DNA from: Warburgia ugandensis
Lineage: Eukaryota > Streptophyta > Magnoliopsida > Canellales > Canellaceae
Direction of reading: 5' to 3'
Assembly (NCBI GenBank): GCA_035236585.1
Contig: CP141133.1
Location: 45,959,729-46,023,728, forward strand
DNA length: 64,000 bases
Within the stretch, counting starts at the first letter, position 1. Each line of letters begins with the position of its first letter. Below the pieces are notes generated by a model. It saw nothing but the letters and a program-made list of their open reading frames with translations. It did no database searches and had not been told where the DNA came from. Position numbers and translations under genes: made by a program. This document shows, in pieces, positions 36,921 through 47,697 of the stretch.

Positions 36921-39900
36921 AGGTTTTATCCTTTCACGGCCAGTCCAGCATGTCCAAGGGTCATATACAATAGAGAAAATCAAGAAGAAGTAGTATAAAT
37001 AGGAGTAGTAGAGATGACTACTTCTATTTGAGGATTACAATATTAATGCACAAGGTAGTTCACCATAAATAAATAAGTGAAACACAGCTTGGTTTAGCAA
37101 ATAATTAGGTAGAGGATAGTGCAACCCTTTTCCAAAATCTAGTCTAAGACGACTTAAGGATTAAGGATTGTTGTATGGTGCAAATATGAAAACTCATATA
37201 TGGATCATATTATGATGAGAATGATGAATAAGGATGTTAGTGAACCTGTTAGTAGATAGTTCTTACCTGCACTAAAGTAATCTCATCAAAGGTGAGAAAA
37301 TTGAAGAACCTAGATGATTATCTTACCATCAATAAAGTAATCTCATCAAAGGTGAGAAAATTGAAGAACCTAGGTGACTACCTTACCATCATAAAGAATA
37401 TCAGAATATGAGTACACTATCACAAGGATATGATGTGAGTATGATAGGGGATGTAAAAGACAGACTTTGAGAAAATTTTGATGATAATCTAATAAGGATG
37501 AGCATACAAGATGATACTAGGGGATAACTATGACTCGTACTAGATCACGAAGGAATGAATCCTGAAGGACTTAGCTCAATTTTGGATAACTTAATTAGAG
37601 TCTTATGAAGAGTGAAGTGCTATCGAATAATAACTACCTGACTATTATGGAGCAAAACAGAAGATGTATACAAGTGATATATTATGTGATTAAGAGAGAC
37701 ATAACACGAATATGATAGGGAAATGAATTCGACCAAGTTATCAAAAGATTGTGATGATAATACTAAGGATGATAATAGATTGATCCTAACATGGACTTGT
37801 AAGAGAAGTATAGCATGATCAAAACGTCAATGTCATTATTAAGACATTGTATGAATTTTATTGAGGCTACAGGCAACCAAGGATTTCAATGATCTTAAGA
37901 CAGTTTAGAATTTCTGAGAAGCATTCAGTTTGTTATATCTGTTAAGTAAAGGAGTAGATGTAGTATCGGTTATATGCATCAAGGCACATGAAGACATTGA
38001 TCTAGGAAGACAAAAGTAAGGATTTTGAAGAAAAAAAGAGAGAGACAGAGATGTAACTATAAGTATTCAATGAAATATTCAATATTCAAAAGAAGAAGAT
38101 CATGACTTTATGGAGATGCATAGAATTCTATCATCTTGAATCCCATAGGAAGGTAGATCAAACAAATGCAAAGGAATAATACTAGATGAGTTGGTGATCT
38201 TATTGTAAAAGAGTATAAAAGAGAGAAAGCATATGGTGTCCCATCCTAATTAATCAAGTATATTAGTATCTATGAGTTAGTAGTCGAAGTTATATACTCA
38301 GAGGGATATTATAAGTATTTGGACATGAGTTCTACCTAAAAGAAGTTACTTATTAGACTAAGTCACTTGAGGATATGAGGTCAGTTGATGAGGACAGTAG
38401 CAACTGAGATAGGAGCAAAAATAAGAAGCGATCTAAACCAATGTGAAAGATTTTTCAAACCTTAGTGGCTACCATGACAAGGTGAAGAAATTACTTTGGG
38501 TCTAAGAAATACTGCTGACTTGGATTGAAAAGAAAGGTAAATAAGTACCGATCACTTTAGAGACCCTTGAGCTTATGACAAAGATATATCTGGAAAGAGA
38601 TCAATAGGTACTCAAATAAAGTCTTTCTATATGTCTACGAAAATGTTCCATGCTTACCTGAGTGTTTTTCAAATTTGATGATTTAATGGTTTTAGCATAA
38701 CTTGATGTAGTAGTTATTGAATGAGAACTGCTATTATAAGCTAAGTATGAGGAGGCACTTGAAGGATAAAATTTGAGGAATTGAGAAAATCACTACTTAT
38801 ACCTCCTGACAATACAGACTACATGGTTGACGAGAAAGCCTTGATAAAAGATTGCACAATATATTGACATAGGGATGGAAGGAGAAAAGGTGAGATGGCT
38901 AGCACACTATAAGGTGAAGATTTAATGTTACTTTGCCTTTAGACAAATAGTTAGTTGTTATGAGCATATACCAAGTACGAAAAATCAATTGAAGGAATTT
39001 CTTAAGGACTAACCCTATTGGATTGAGTATAGAACTTTTGGACTGAAAGGTTACGAAGAAAACCATCAAGCAAAGAAAGGACAAAGAGGATGATGACAAA
39101 GGATTCAACCATGATCGAGTAAGGGTACTCGGTTATGAATAAGAGACTTTTTGCTTTGCGTAAATAGGAACATTATTGAAAATCCTAATGACAAATTGAT
39201 GTGAATAGTGAGATAGGCCTCTGGATGAGGACATTTGACCTATGATGATGAATCGACCATTAACATTTGACATGAGTTTGGATAAAATCTTCACGGAGAA
39301 AAGCGTTTAATGAATTCAATAATTATGAAACTGGATATAGAGTTAGGACATTTTACTTTCAGTATATAAGGTCCTCGTTGGAAGATGCTACTAATTGGCT
39401 TTCATGATTTATTTTGAATGTAACCTTGGTCAAGGAAATCAAGTCACATATGGAAAATGATGGACAGTTGAAATTCAAAGTTAAGTAAGAGTTTGGCTGT
39501 AGAGCACATGATACCATATCGGTTATTGAAGTATCTTGGAGACAAATATAAAGGTAAGAAGCAAAGTTAGATACAATAGAAAGAAGGTAACTTTTTGGGG
39601 GACTCTTGCTAATGACATATAACTAACCATTAGAAGGAGATATGGATGATGAAGAGATCACTAGATGAAAGACAAGAAGAAAAAGGGATCATCCTATGAT
39701 ATTCAAGAAAAAAAAAAAGGACCATGAGAAATAAGATAATATGATCTTGAAAGAAGTATGGAGTAATTTATATATGATTAAAGAAGCATGATCCTACGAG
39801 GAGACTATCCTATACGTGATGAGAAAAGTATAGGCATCTAAGGATTTCAAGAAAGATGAGTTACAAATAGAAATCAGTATTGTTAAATTGGCATGTATGG

Positions 39901-40090
39901 GAGGATACATCAGAGTACGCAGCGAAAGTGGCCCTTATAGGTAAGGCCTTGTAGAAGGAACAATAAAAATGATAAATTGAGAATGGAGCCTAGATGTGAT
40001 TCCTAAGGGGAGGATGCATTCACTAAGAAGTTATCTAAGAGACAAAATACCTTGAAGATAATAATTTATGGAATTTCAAGGACGAAATTC
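36921..40090 (+). other. Non-coding interior of element B
   Basis: About 3.2 kb, AT-rich, full of stops in all frames, with no motif of gag, protease, RT, RNase H or integrase that I can recognise. It holds a 60-base tandem duplication (37261-37395). The last 30 bases (GGACGAAATTC then the polypurine tract) match the pol-to-LTR junction of element A, so the 3' end comes from an A-like element. The origin of the rest is unknown. Confidence 0.7.
37261..37395 (+). repeat. 60-base tandem duplication in B
   Basis: Two nearly identical 60-base units (37261-37320 and 37321-37380) containing AATCTCATCAAAGGTGAG, followed by a partial third unit. Confidence 0.95.
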
Positions 40091-40092
40091 TT

Positions 40093-40107
40093 TTAAGGGG
40101 GTAATAA
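40093..40107 (+). other. Polypurine tract of B
   Basis: TTAAGGGGGTAATAA immediately before TGTAACACCC; the same word precedes the 3' LTR of A. Confidence 0.85.
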
Positions 40108-42791
40108 TGTAACACCCGAGCAATTTACACTAATTTAGACATTCTATAAGAAATGGACTGTGTTGAATGTTTTACCATATTTAAAATAGTAAACGAAGGA
40201 ATTTGTAAGGAAACTTGGTACCATTAGATTCTACTCGAAAAATGGAATCCAATGCCTCAAAGAACGCAGACAAACCGAGTTCGTATGAAGAAGTTACGGT
40301 CGTTTAAAGATCAGGGGTATTTCTGTAAATTAAACAGAAAAACGAAAAAAAGAAAAACGTAGGGGGCCGTTTTGATAACGGCACCCCCTGTCGTCTTCCA
40401 CCTCTAGACTCCACCAGAAACCCCATTTTTAGAGGGTTCTGCCACTGCCAATGGCGGCACCGCCATAGCAGGGCTATAAAAAGCCCCATCTCCCCCTCTC
40501 AAAAACACGATTTTCTGGCATGTTGAAACTGGGGTTTCCAGCAAATCGAAAACTAGTCCCAAACCAGTCTCCCCTCTGTGTTTTCTGGCAATGGCCAGGC
40601 CAAGTCTGGCCGGCCATTCCTTTACCCATCTCCCCACCGCCCCTCTTGTTCCTCTAGCATCATCGGAAGTGGGGTTTTCCCCCTTCTTCATGCGTTCCGA
40701 CGAGCAGGCACATCCACCGGAAAAAGGGCGTCCCCAGGCTGCCCAAGTAAGCCATTTCTCTTTCCCTTTCTCTCCGTTTGCTTTCCCAGGGCCAGATCCA
40801 TGCCGGATCTTGTCTTTTCCAGTCATTTTCCAGCTGGGTTCCTGGCTGAAAAAAGTTCCAAGCCAGCTTGGGCCGGCCCTGCATGAACCAAGTGTCCCAG
40901 GGATGCCATGCTGCACGTGCACCTGGGACTGGGCCCCTAGGACGGGTTCCAGGTGTACGACAGTGCGTACATTGTCCCAGGTGTGGCCTTCAAGTGCGTG
41001 CGCGACATGGGGCACGGGTCTTGGCTCGACCAGGGTGCCTTGGGAGCTGAGATGCGCCATGCTACAAGGTGCGTCATAGCGCATCACTTGAGTATGCATG
41101 TACGCGTGCAAAACGCGGTCCCTGGCAGGACCTTTGGGCGCACGCATGTAGACGGTCACAGTTCAACTAGGATACACGGGTGTCCTGGGAAATGGGGCAC
41201 GCGGACCTAATGAGACTTTAAAGTTAGGATTAGAGGATAAATTATAGAGTTTAACTATTGGAAAGTAAATCCACACCATAGGATCTAGCCTAACGAATCA
41301 ATTAGGCAAGGACCTAATAGGCAGATCTAGCGATCTAATGTCTAAATAGAATGAAATTGATAAGGACTCCTTGTATCCATTCATAGCCAGGAGTTTATAA
41401 ATGAGACCCAAGGACGGGTTAAAGTGAGAAAGGACGCGACTCCAGGAGACTTTGAGGTAGGTGCTCTATCGCTACTAGACTTTTAAAAAGAGCCTTGATT
41501 GTTTTGAATGCATGTTTTAAGTATGAGTATATGACTTGTTTAACATGACTTATTTTATGACTCGTTTAGAATATTAATGAATTCAGCATGCATATGATAA
41601 ATACATTATGCATAGACATGTTTTGCAAACTATTGCATATATTGTATGATTTGTGAGCATTGAGTTTTTGAAAGATTGCATGTCCTTGAGGGTTACCAAA
41701 AGATGCTGGAGTGCCCAAAAGACGCTGGGTAGGCAGTTGTGAGGGACCCAAAGAGGACAGGTTTTGAAAAAGAGGTTTTTTCTTGATTGATCGCATATAT
41801 TGCCAAGACATGTGCCACATGCGCAGATTGCATGATAAGTGTAGCCTTGGCCGATGAGGGCGGGCTAGAGAAAGCTGACAGGCTTCTAGGCAAGGTTATG
41901 ACTTTGAATGCAAAACTAGCATGAGCAGATTTTATGCATTGCATGCATGTTTTGCAACCGATTGCATAAATTTCATGATTTATGATGAATATGTGTCATA
42001 TGCCCCGTGGAGGTTATGACCGAGTGTCCTCAGGTACCCAGGGGACCACATGGCGGTGAGGTCGTGGGCATAGTTGGACCCTATGGTTTGATGACTTACT
42101 TGCATTGCATATGGCATGACATGAGGTTGGTCGACTATACCATACCAGATATCCATGAGTTGGATTTAGTTGAGCATCTTATGCATATCATTATGTTTAT
42201 GATATATGATACTTTCGACTTGGATTATGCTATTCTTTAAGTCGTCAGTATTGTAGTTCGACAGTGGTTTTTAATATTGATATTGAAGGTGATTGTTTGA
42301 ACATGCACATGTTTTTAAGAGAATATGATTTTAAACATAGCATGCATTGCAAAACTAGTAGTGATAGACTCCTACTGAGTATAGTATATACTCACCCTAT
42401 CCTTAACATTTTTCAGGATAGTTCCACTCACAAATAGAAGACGTCTCAGGAGATATTAGTGCTACGAGCAAGTAAATAAACAAAGGAGACAACTATACAT
42501 GTGAGTAAACTCTCTACCCTTTGGACATGTATTTGTATTTATTTACAGTTGGACTATGTACTGTGACTGGATAGACCTGGGGAAAAATAATTATGATTTC
42601 TGAAGTTTTTCAAAAACTACTTTGGTGGTTATGAAAGCAAATGACACTCGGGGTTTTCAAAATGAGTTTAAAACTAAATATTTTCCACTGCATTGCATGG
42701 TTTTTATAAAATGATTTCAAATAGGGATGCATCCCACCTTAGAAATTAGATCTTGCATTTAAAAATGCATGGGAAAACCCGGGTCGTCACA
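40108..42791 (+). repeat. 3' LTR of B
   Basis: TGTAACACCCGAGC to GGGTCGTCACA, 2.68 kb. It carries a perfect inverted repeat ATGGCGG-CA-CCGCCAT (40451-40466), a TATA box (GGCTATAAAAAGC near 40474), a GC-rich leader with two degenerate units around GACCAGGGTGCC and CAACTAGGATACACG (about 41000-41210), a donor-like GT at 41457, the pair TATGCCC (41999-42005)/GGGCATA (42066-42072) and hairpin 42378-42394. Long open frames on both strands at 40404-41159 come from GC-rich composition. Confidence 0.92.
40451..40482 (+). promoter_or_regulatory. Core promoter of LTR B
   Basis: A palindromic ATGGCGG-CA-CCGCCAT is followed a few bases later by GCTATAAAAAGCC. This is the same arrangement of inverted repeat then TATA box as in LTRs A and D. 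Confidence 0.65.
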
Positions 42792-43780
42792 ATATCGCTG
42801 TCAAAAACAGCATTGTCCCTTCCCTGACTGTTGTGGTAAATAGGGACAACAACTCGAGGTGTTCATGGCACCCATTCAGGGACCAATCCATCATCGTCGT
42901 GGAGGCTATGGTGGACTGGTCTCCTGATACTAGAGACACGCGATCTAGAGGGATTCTGGTCATGAGCATAGTGACCCTATGATTTCAGTGATATTGATAT
43001 GCATATAGCATGTAAATGGTCATAAACAAGTACTCATGACCAGTTGACTTGAGACCCTGTGCATGATGCTATCGTTTGACTCATATGAAGACTATTTTAA
43101 GTATTTCCTGATCATTATTTATGACTCATTGATTTGTCGTATTGTGTAGATCTCATGACATGGATATATTGATTTATATTGATTTTGGCTTTCTGAAATT
43201 TGATATACTGCTAGCATTGCATACTGAGGTTTAATAAAGAATTTCAATGGATGGCATTGCTTCCATTTTTTTGTCATATAAATGTGCACTTATTTCAAAT
43301 TAAGTATCTCGATGTCGTACATGCAAACCCTGTGAACTTTGTATGATGCATTACTGTGTTTTCAAAAAGGATAGTGCCAGGTTACCTACTGAGTATGATA
43401 AATACTCAACCCAATCCATTATTTTTCAGATCAAACAACGTACAAATAGGAGTATCAGGAGGCGTTAGACTCACAGTCGAGTAGGAAAAGGTAATACTTA
43501 ATTAGTGATTCTTTTGGTACATGATGTAATCTTGGTTGTAAGTATTTATTTATAGCTGTGGCTATGACTAACAATCCTGGGAGTAATATTTGTTTCAATT
43601 TGGTCTATAAATTGCCATGGCACTATGCATTGAGAGTTCATTATGAAACTCGGGCTCTTCATACAATGATTTCTGAAAAAGAAAATTTTTTGCGCATTCT
43701 TTTGCACAAAGTGTTTTAAAAATTGAGATCGATCTTGCTGTGTTTTTATAAAATTGCATTCTAAAACCCAGGTCGTCACA
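42792..43780 (+). repeat. 5' LTR of A, second part
   Basis: Resumes at ATATCGCTG, equivalent to about 61087 in the 3' LTR, and ends GGTCGTCACA. It contains the A version of the structured module (42790-42975), with GTCTC and GAGAC arms, and the hairpin GAGTAT-GATAA-ATACTC (43391-43407). Confidence 0.9.
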
Positions 43781-43782
43781 GT

Positions 43783-43797
43783 TGGTATCAAAGCCCA
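43783..43797 (+). other. Primer binding site of A
   Basis: TGGTATCAAAGCCCA, two bases after the 5' LTR; initiator-Met type with one G-to-A change. Confidence 0.9.
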
Positions 43798-43923
43798 GGT
43801 TCATGTTATTCACAGCCCAGTTATGAAATGGAGACTTATAATCAAGTTACGTCAATAGGAAAAACCTTTAGGATGGCATGATAAAGTCCCCTAAAAAGGT
43901 AGGTATTGGTCTAGTAAAAATAG

Positions 43924-44287
43924 ATGCCTCCAAGGAGAAGAAGAGGTGCAACCCCAAGACCTGATAACCCTCCAGCTGACTCCGCTAGATTTGGGAATGG
44001 AATGGCTGAAACCTTTCAGCTATTCATGCAACATATGGGGCAGTTCATGTAGAACCAACCACAAGCACTAGCGGCAAGAGCCTCTTCTCTAGATAGAATT
44101 GCTGATAGGACAGAGGCCTAACTTGAGCGTTTCCAGAAAATGGCCCCATCATTCTCAGGAGAAGATGAGTCCACAACAGCAGAAAAATTGATCTTTGACG
44201 TTGAAAAATTATTCAAGGCTATGAAAATTCCAGAGGGTAGGAAGGTTGCCATGGCCAATTTCGTACTAAAAGGCGAGGCAGGCTTTT
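43924..44287 (+). pseudogene. Gag of A, N-terminal part
   Basis: The ATG at 43924 opens MPPRRRRGATPRPDNPP, followed by GNGMAETFQLFMQHM, a helix-forming capsid N-terminus (MAPSFSGEDESTTAEK, DVEKLFKAMKIPEG), and GEAGF, where solo LTR C interrupts. Stops at QFM* (about 44050) and TEA* (about 44120) disable it. Removing C and one CTTTT copy restores the frame into FWLEMAE at 47028 onward, which confirms the target duplication. Confidence 0.9.
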
Positions 44288-47027
44288 TGTGACGACCCAA
44301 GTTTTTCCATGCATTTTTAAATGCAAGATCTAATTCCTAAGGCGGGATGCATCCCTATTTGAAAACCATTTTATAAAAACCATGCAATGTAGTGAAAAAA
44401 ATCTTTAGTTTTAAACTCATTTTGAAAACCCCGAGTGTCATTTGCTTTCAGAACAACCAAGGTAGTTTTTGAAAAATTGCAGAAATCATAAATGTTTTTC
44501 CCAGGTCTATCCAAATACAAACTTAGAGCCCAATCAGAATAAATACAAATACATGTCCAAAGGGTAGAGTGTTTACTTACATGTATAATTGTCTCATTTT
44601 GATTTTTCTTGCTTGTAGCACTAACATTTCCTGAGGCGTCTTCTACTCTGTGTGTGGAGTTGTCCTGAAAAATGATATATTTGGGTGTCTTCTGTCACGG
44701 GCATATCCTGTCCTTAAGTGCTTACTTGTGTCTGAAAAATGTTAGGGATTGGGTGAGTATATACTATACTCAGTAGGAGTCTATCACTACTAGTTTTACA
44801 ATGCATGCTACGTTTACAATCATATGCTCTTTAAAACATGTGCATGTTTGAACACTCATGTTCAATATTGATATTAAAAACCATTTTCGAATTGGAATAC
44901 TGATGACTTAAAGAATTGCATAATCCAAGACGAAAGTATCATATATATATATCATAAACATAATGATATGCATAAGATGCTCAACTGAATCCAACTCATG
45001 GATATATGGTATGGTCAACCAACCTCATGTCATGCCATATGCAATGCAAGTAAATCCTCAAAACATAGGGCCCACTATGCCCACAACCTCACTGTCGTGT
45101 GATCCCTGGGTACCTAGGGACACAGGGTCATAGCCTCCACGGGGCATATGACACTTCGACCTAGTGCCGTGACACCAGTGGTAGCCCCCTGTACCACATG
45201 CAGTCGAAGCAGGGACATACCTTTTTGGCATGGTACCCTTTCCACCTAATAGTGGTAGAGGCTGGGAGGCCATCCTAGACCTCTCGGCATAGTGCCCATG
45301 AGCTTACTAGCCCAAATCATATATGATCAATCAAGCAAAAACCACTTTTTCAAAACCTGTCCTCTTTGGGTCCCTCACAACTGCCTGGCCCTCACAACTG
45401 CCTACCCAGCGTCTTTTGGGCACTCCAACATCTTTTGGTAACCCTCAAGGACGTGCAATTTTTCAAAACTCAATACTCACAAATCATGCAATTTATGCAA
45501 TCATTTGCAAAACATGTCTATGCATAATGTATTTGTCATATGCATGTTGAATTCATTTATAAAATTAAGTCATGCTAAACAAGTCATATACTTATACTTA
45601 AAACATGCATTCTCAAAAAAATCATGGCTCTTTTTAAAAGTCTAGTAGCGATAGAGCACCCTCCTCGAAGTCTCTTGGAGTCGCGTCCTTCATCACTCAA
45701 CCCGACCCTAGGACTCATTTATAAACTCCTGGATATGAATGGATAACAAGGAGTCCTTATCAATTTTGATCTATTTAGAAATTAGACCACTAAATCTGCC
45801 TTTTAGGGTCCATGGGTCCTTGCCTAATTCATTGTCAGGCTAGATCCTATGATATGGATCTACTATTCAATGGTTAAACTTTGTAAATTGTTCTCTGGTC
45901 CTAACTTTATAGTCTCATTAGTTCCACGTGTCCCAGTTCCCAAGACGCCCGTGCATCCCGGTCGAACCGCAATCGCCTCACGTGCGTGCGCGCCCAAAGG
46001 CCATGCCAGGGACCGCGTTCCAACGCGCACATGCTATGATGCGCGACCTGGATGGCGTTGTGCAGATGCGTATTTGGCGCAGGCGCGGTGCACCTCGGGC
46101 GCTCGTGTGTCCCGGTCGAGCCAAGACCCATGCCCCACGTTGCGCGCGCACCCAAAGACCACACCAGGGACCGTGTGCGCACTGTCGCATGCTTAGAACC
46201 CGCCCCAGGGACCCTGTCCAAGGCACACATGAAGCATGGCGTCCCTGGGATGCCTTGTTCCAACAGAGCTGCTGGAACCGGCTTTCCTCGTCGTGTTTTT
46301 CAACCGAAAATGCTAGATCTGGCACGGATCTAGCTTGGAAGAAGGAAAATAGATATAGAGGGGGAGAAAACCCACCTGGGTAGCCCCAACACGGTTCCCT
46401 CTTCCTGTGTGCGGCTCCCTCTTTTCTGTCTGAAAGCCCCATGTGGCCGGAAGAGGAAAAAACCCCAATGTCGAGCAAGACCGGTGGTAGAAGGGGGAAA
46501 AGAGAAGAGAGGGGAATGGGGAGACAGGTAAAAGGAATGGCCGGCTTGAATGACCTAGCCATTTCCGTTCTTCATGGAAAATCAAAGGAGGGTTTTCTAG
46601 TTTTTGCCGGAAACCCTAGCCTCAAATGGTTGGAAAAATGTGTTTCAAAGAGGAGGGAAATAGGGCTTTTTATAGCCTCACTATGGTGGTGGGGGAAATC
46701 TCTGGAAACTAGGGTTTCTGGAGAAATCTAGAGGAAGAAGAAGACGGGGTGCCGTTATCAAAACGGCCCTTGCGTTTTCTGTCTTTTTCGTTTTTAATTT
46801 AAATTACAGAAATGCCCCTAATCTTTAAACGGCCGTAACTTCTTCATGCGAACTCTATTTTTGGCGTTCTTTAAGGCGTTGGATTCCATTTCTTGAGTAG
46901 ATTCTAATGGTACCAAGTTTTTTTACTAATTCCTTAGTTTACTATTTTAAATAAAGTAAAACATTTAACACAGTTCATTTCCTATAGAATGTCCAATTCA
47001 ATAGCGTAAATTGCTCGGGGCATTACA
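44288..47027 (-). mobile_element. Solo LTR C (family B), minus strand, in gag A
   Basis: Read leftward it starts TGTAATGCCCCGAGC at 47027 and ends GGGTCGTCACA at 44288, 2.74 kb, flanked by a perfect CTTTT duplication (44283-44287 and 47028-47032). It closely follows LTR B. It keeps the structured module (pair TATGCCC 45076-45082 and GGGCATA 45142-45148 on the plus strand), the hairpin (44755-44771), a TATA box (plus-strand TTTTTATAGCC near 46668) and GC-rich leader blocks (45950-46260). The donor-like site is mutated (GAGGAGGGTG near 45660). Confidence 0.93.
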
Positions 47028-47697
47028 CTTTTGGTTGGAAATGGCCGAGAGAATCTATTTTGAAGATAATAATTTTATACCTTGGGAAGAATTTAAAGTA
47101 GTATTTAATGAAAAGTGCTATCCTCGCCACATGCAAAAACAGAAAGAGAAAGAATTTATGAACTTAGAACAAAGTAACCTCTCTGTGCAACAGTATGAAA
47201 GTAGGTTCATAAGTCTTCGCATATTTGCACCCAATGCTTGCTCCATAAAGGAAGATGCTGCAAAAAGTTTGTTGATGGATTACACTCAGGCCTCAGGAAC
47301 CGAGTGATAGGATTCCAACCAACCACTGTAGCAAAGGCGGTGGAAATGGCGTCTCTCTTTGAAAAGGATTTTCAAAGGACACAAGCTGCTAGGGATGCAA
47401 TGAACAATAATAAGGGGAAAAATGATAAAGGCAAAACCTCTCCATTCTTTTGGACCTCGACACCCACACAAAAGACTGTTCGATCCTAAAGGAAGGAGGC
47501 CAGACATCAAAAGTTGCTTTAGATGCAACAAATATCACCCCAGTAGGCCATGTACCTTACCCCAATTTTCGTGTTACAACTGTGGAGAGACAGGACACAT
47601 AGCCAGAACTTGCCCTAAGAAAAAGACGGAAGAAGATCATAAGGAGAATCACATTCCTCGAAGTCAAGGACGAGTATTCGCCATTACCTTAGGATAG
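47028..47697 (+). pseudogene. Gag of A, C-terminal part with zinc knuckles
   Basis: Continues gag after solo LTR C with FWLEMAERIYFEDN, QQYESRFISLRIFAPNA and GFQPTTVAKAVEMASLFEKD. A basic linker follows, then a CX2CX4HX4C zinc knuckle read CYNCGETGHIARTC (47572-47613), intact unlike those of D. Frameshifts near 47265 and 47440 split it into three reading frames, and a stop follows at 47695. The product would package element RNA if functional; here it is dead. Confidence 0.9.

Larger units (their letters stand above)
35119..42791 (+). mobile_element. Non-coding gypsy element B (LARD-like), 5'-truncated
   Basis: Two LTRs of one family enclose about 3.2 kb with a primer site and a polypurine tract but no gag or pol. 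The 5' LTR lacks its first ~0.95 kb. The host LTR lacks about 0.29 kb at the same junction, so a single deletion probably removed both. Large non-coding elements of this kind are known as LARDs and move using proteins of related elements. The right flank starts ATATC; the left target copy is gone. Confidence 0.85.

Noticed and set aside
40404..41159. 251-codon open frame on the minus strand, with long frames on the plus strand too
   Set aside because: It spans the promoter and GC-rich leader of LTR B, is open on both strands, has no domain, and is not conserved as a frame in the other B-family LTRs. It is a composition artefact.
33654..42791. Simple element with LTRs 33654-36904 and 40108-42791
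   Set aside because: The first half of the 'left LTR' matches LTR A (59368 onward), not LTR B. The structure is B nested in A with a deletion.
45978..46562. 194-codon and overlapping frames in solo LTR C
   Set aside because: Same GC-rich LTR leader as above; frames are not maintained between copies.
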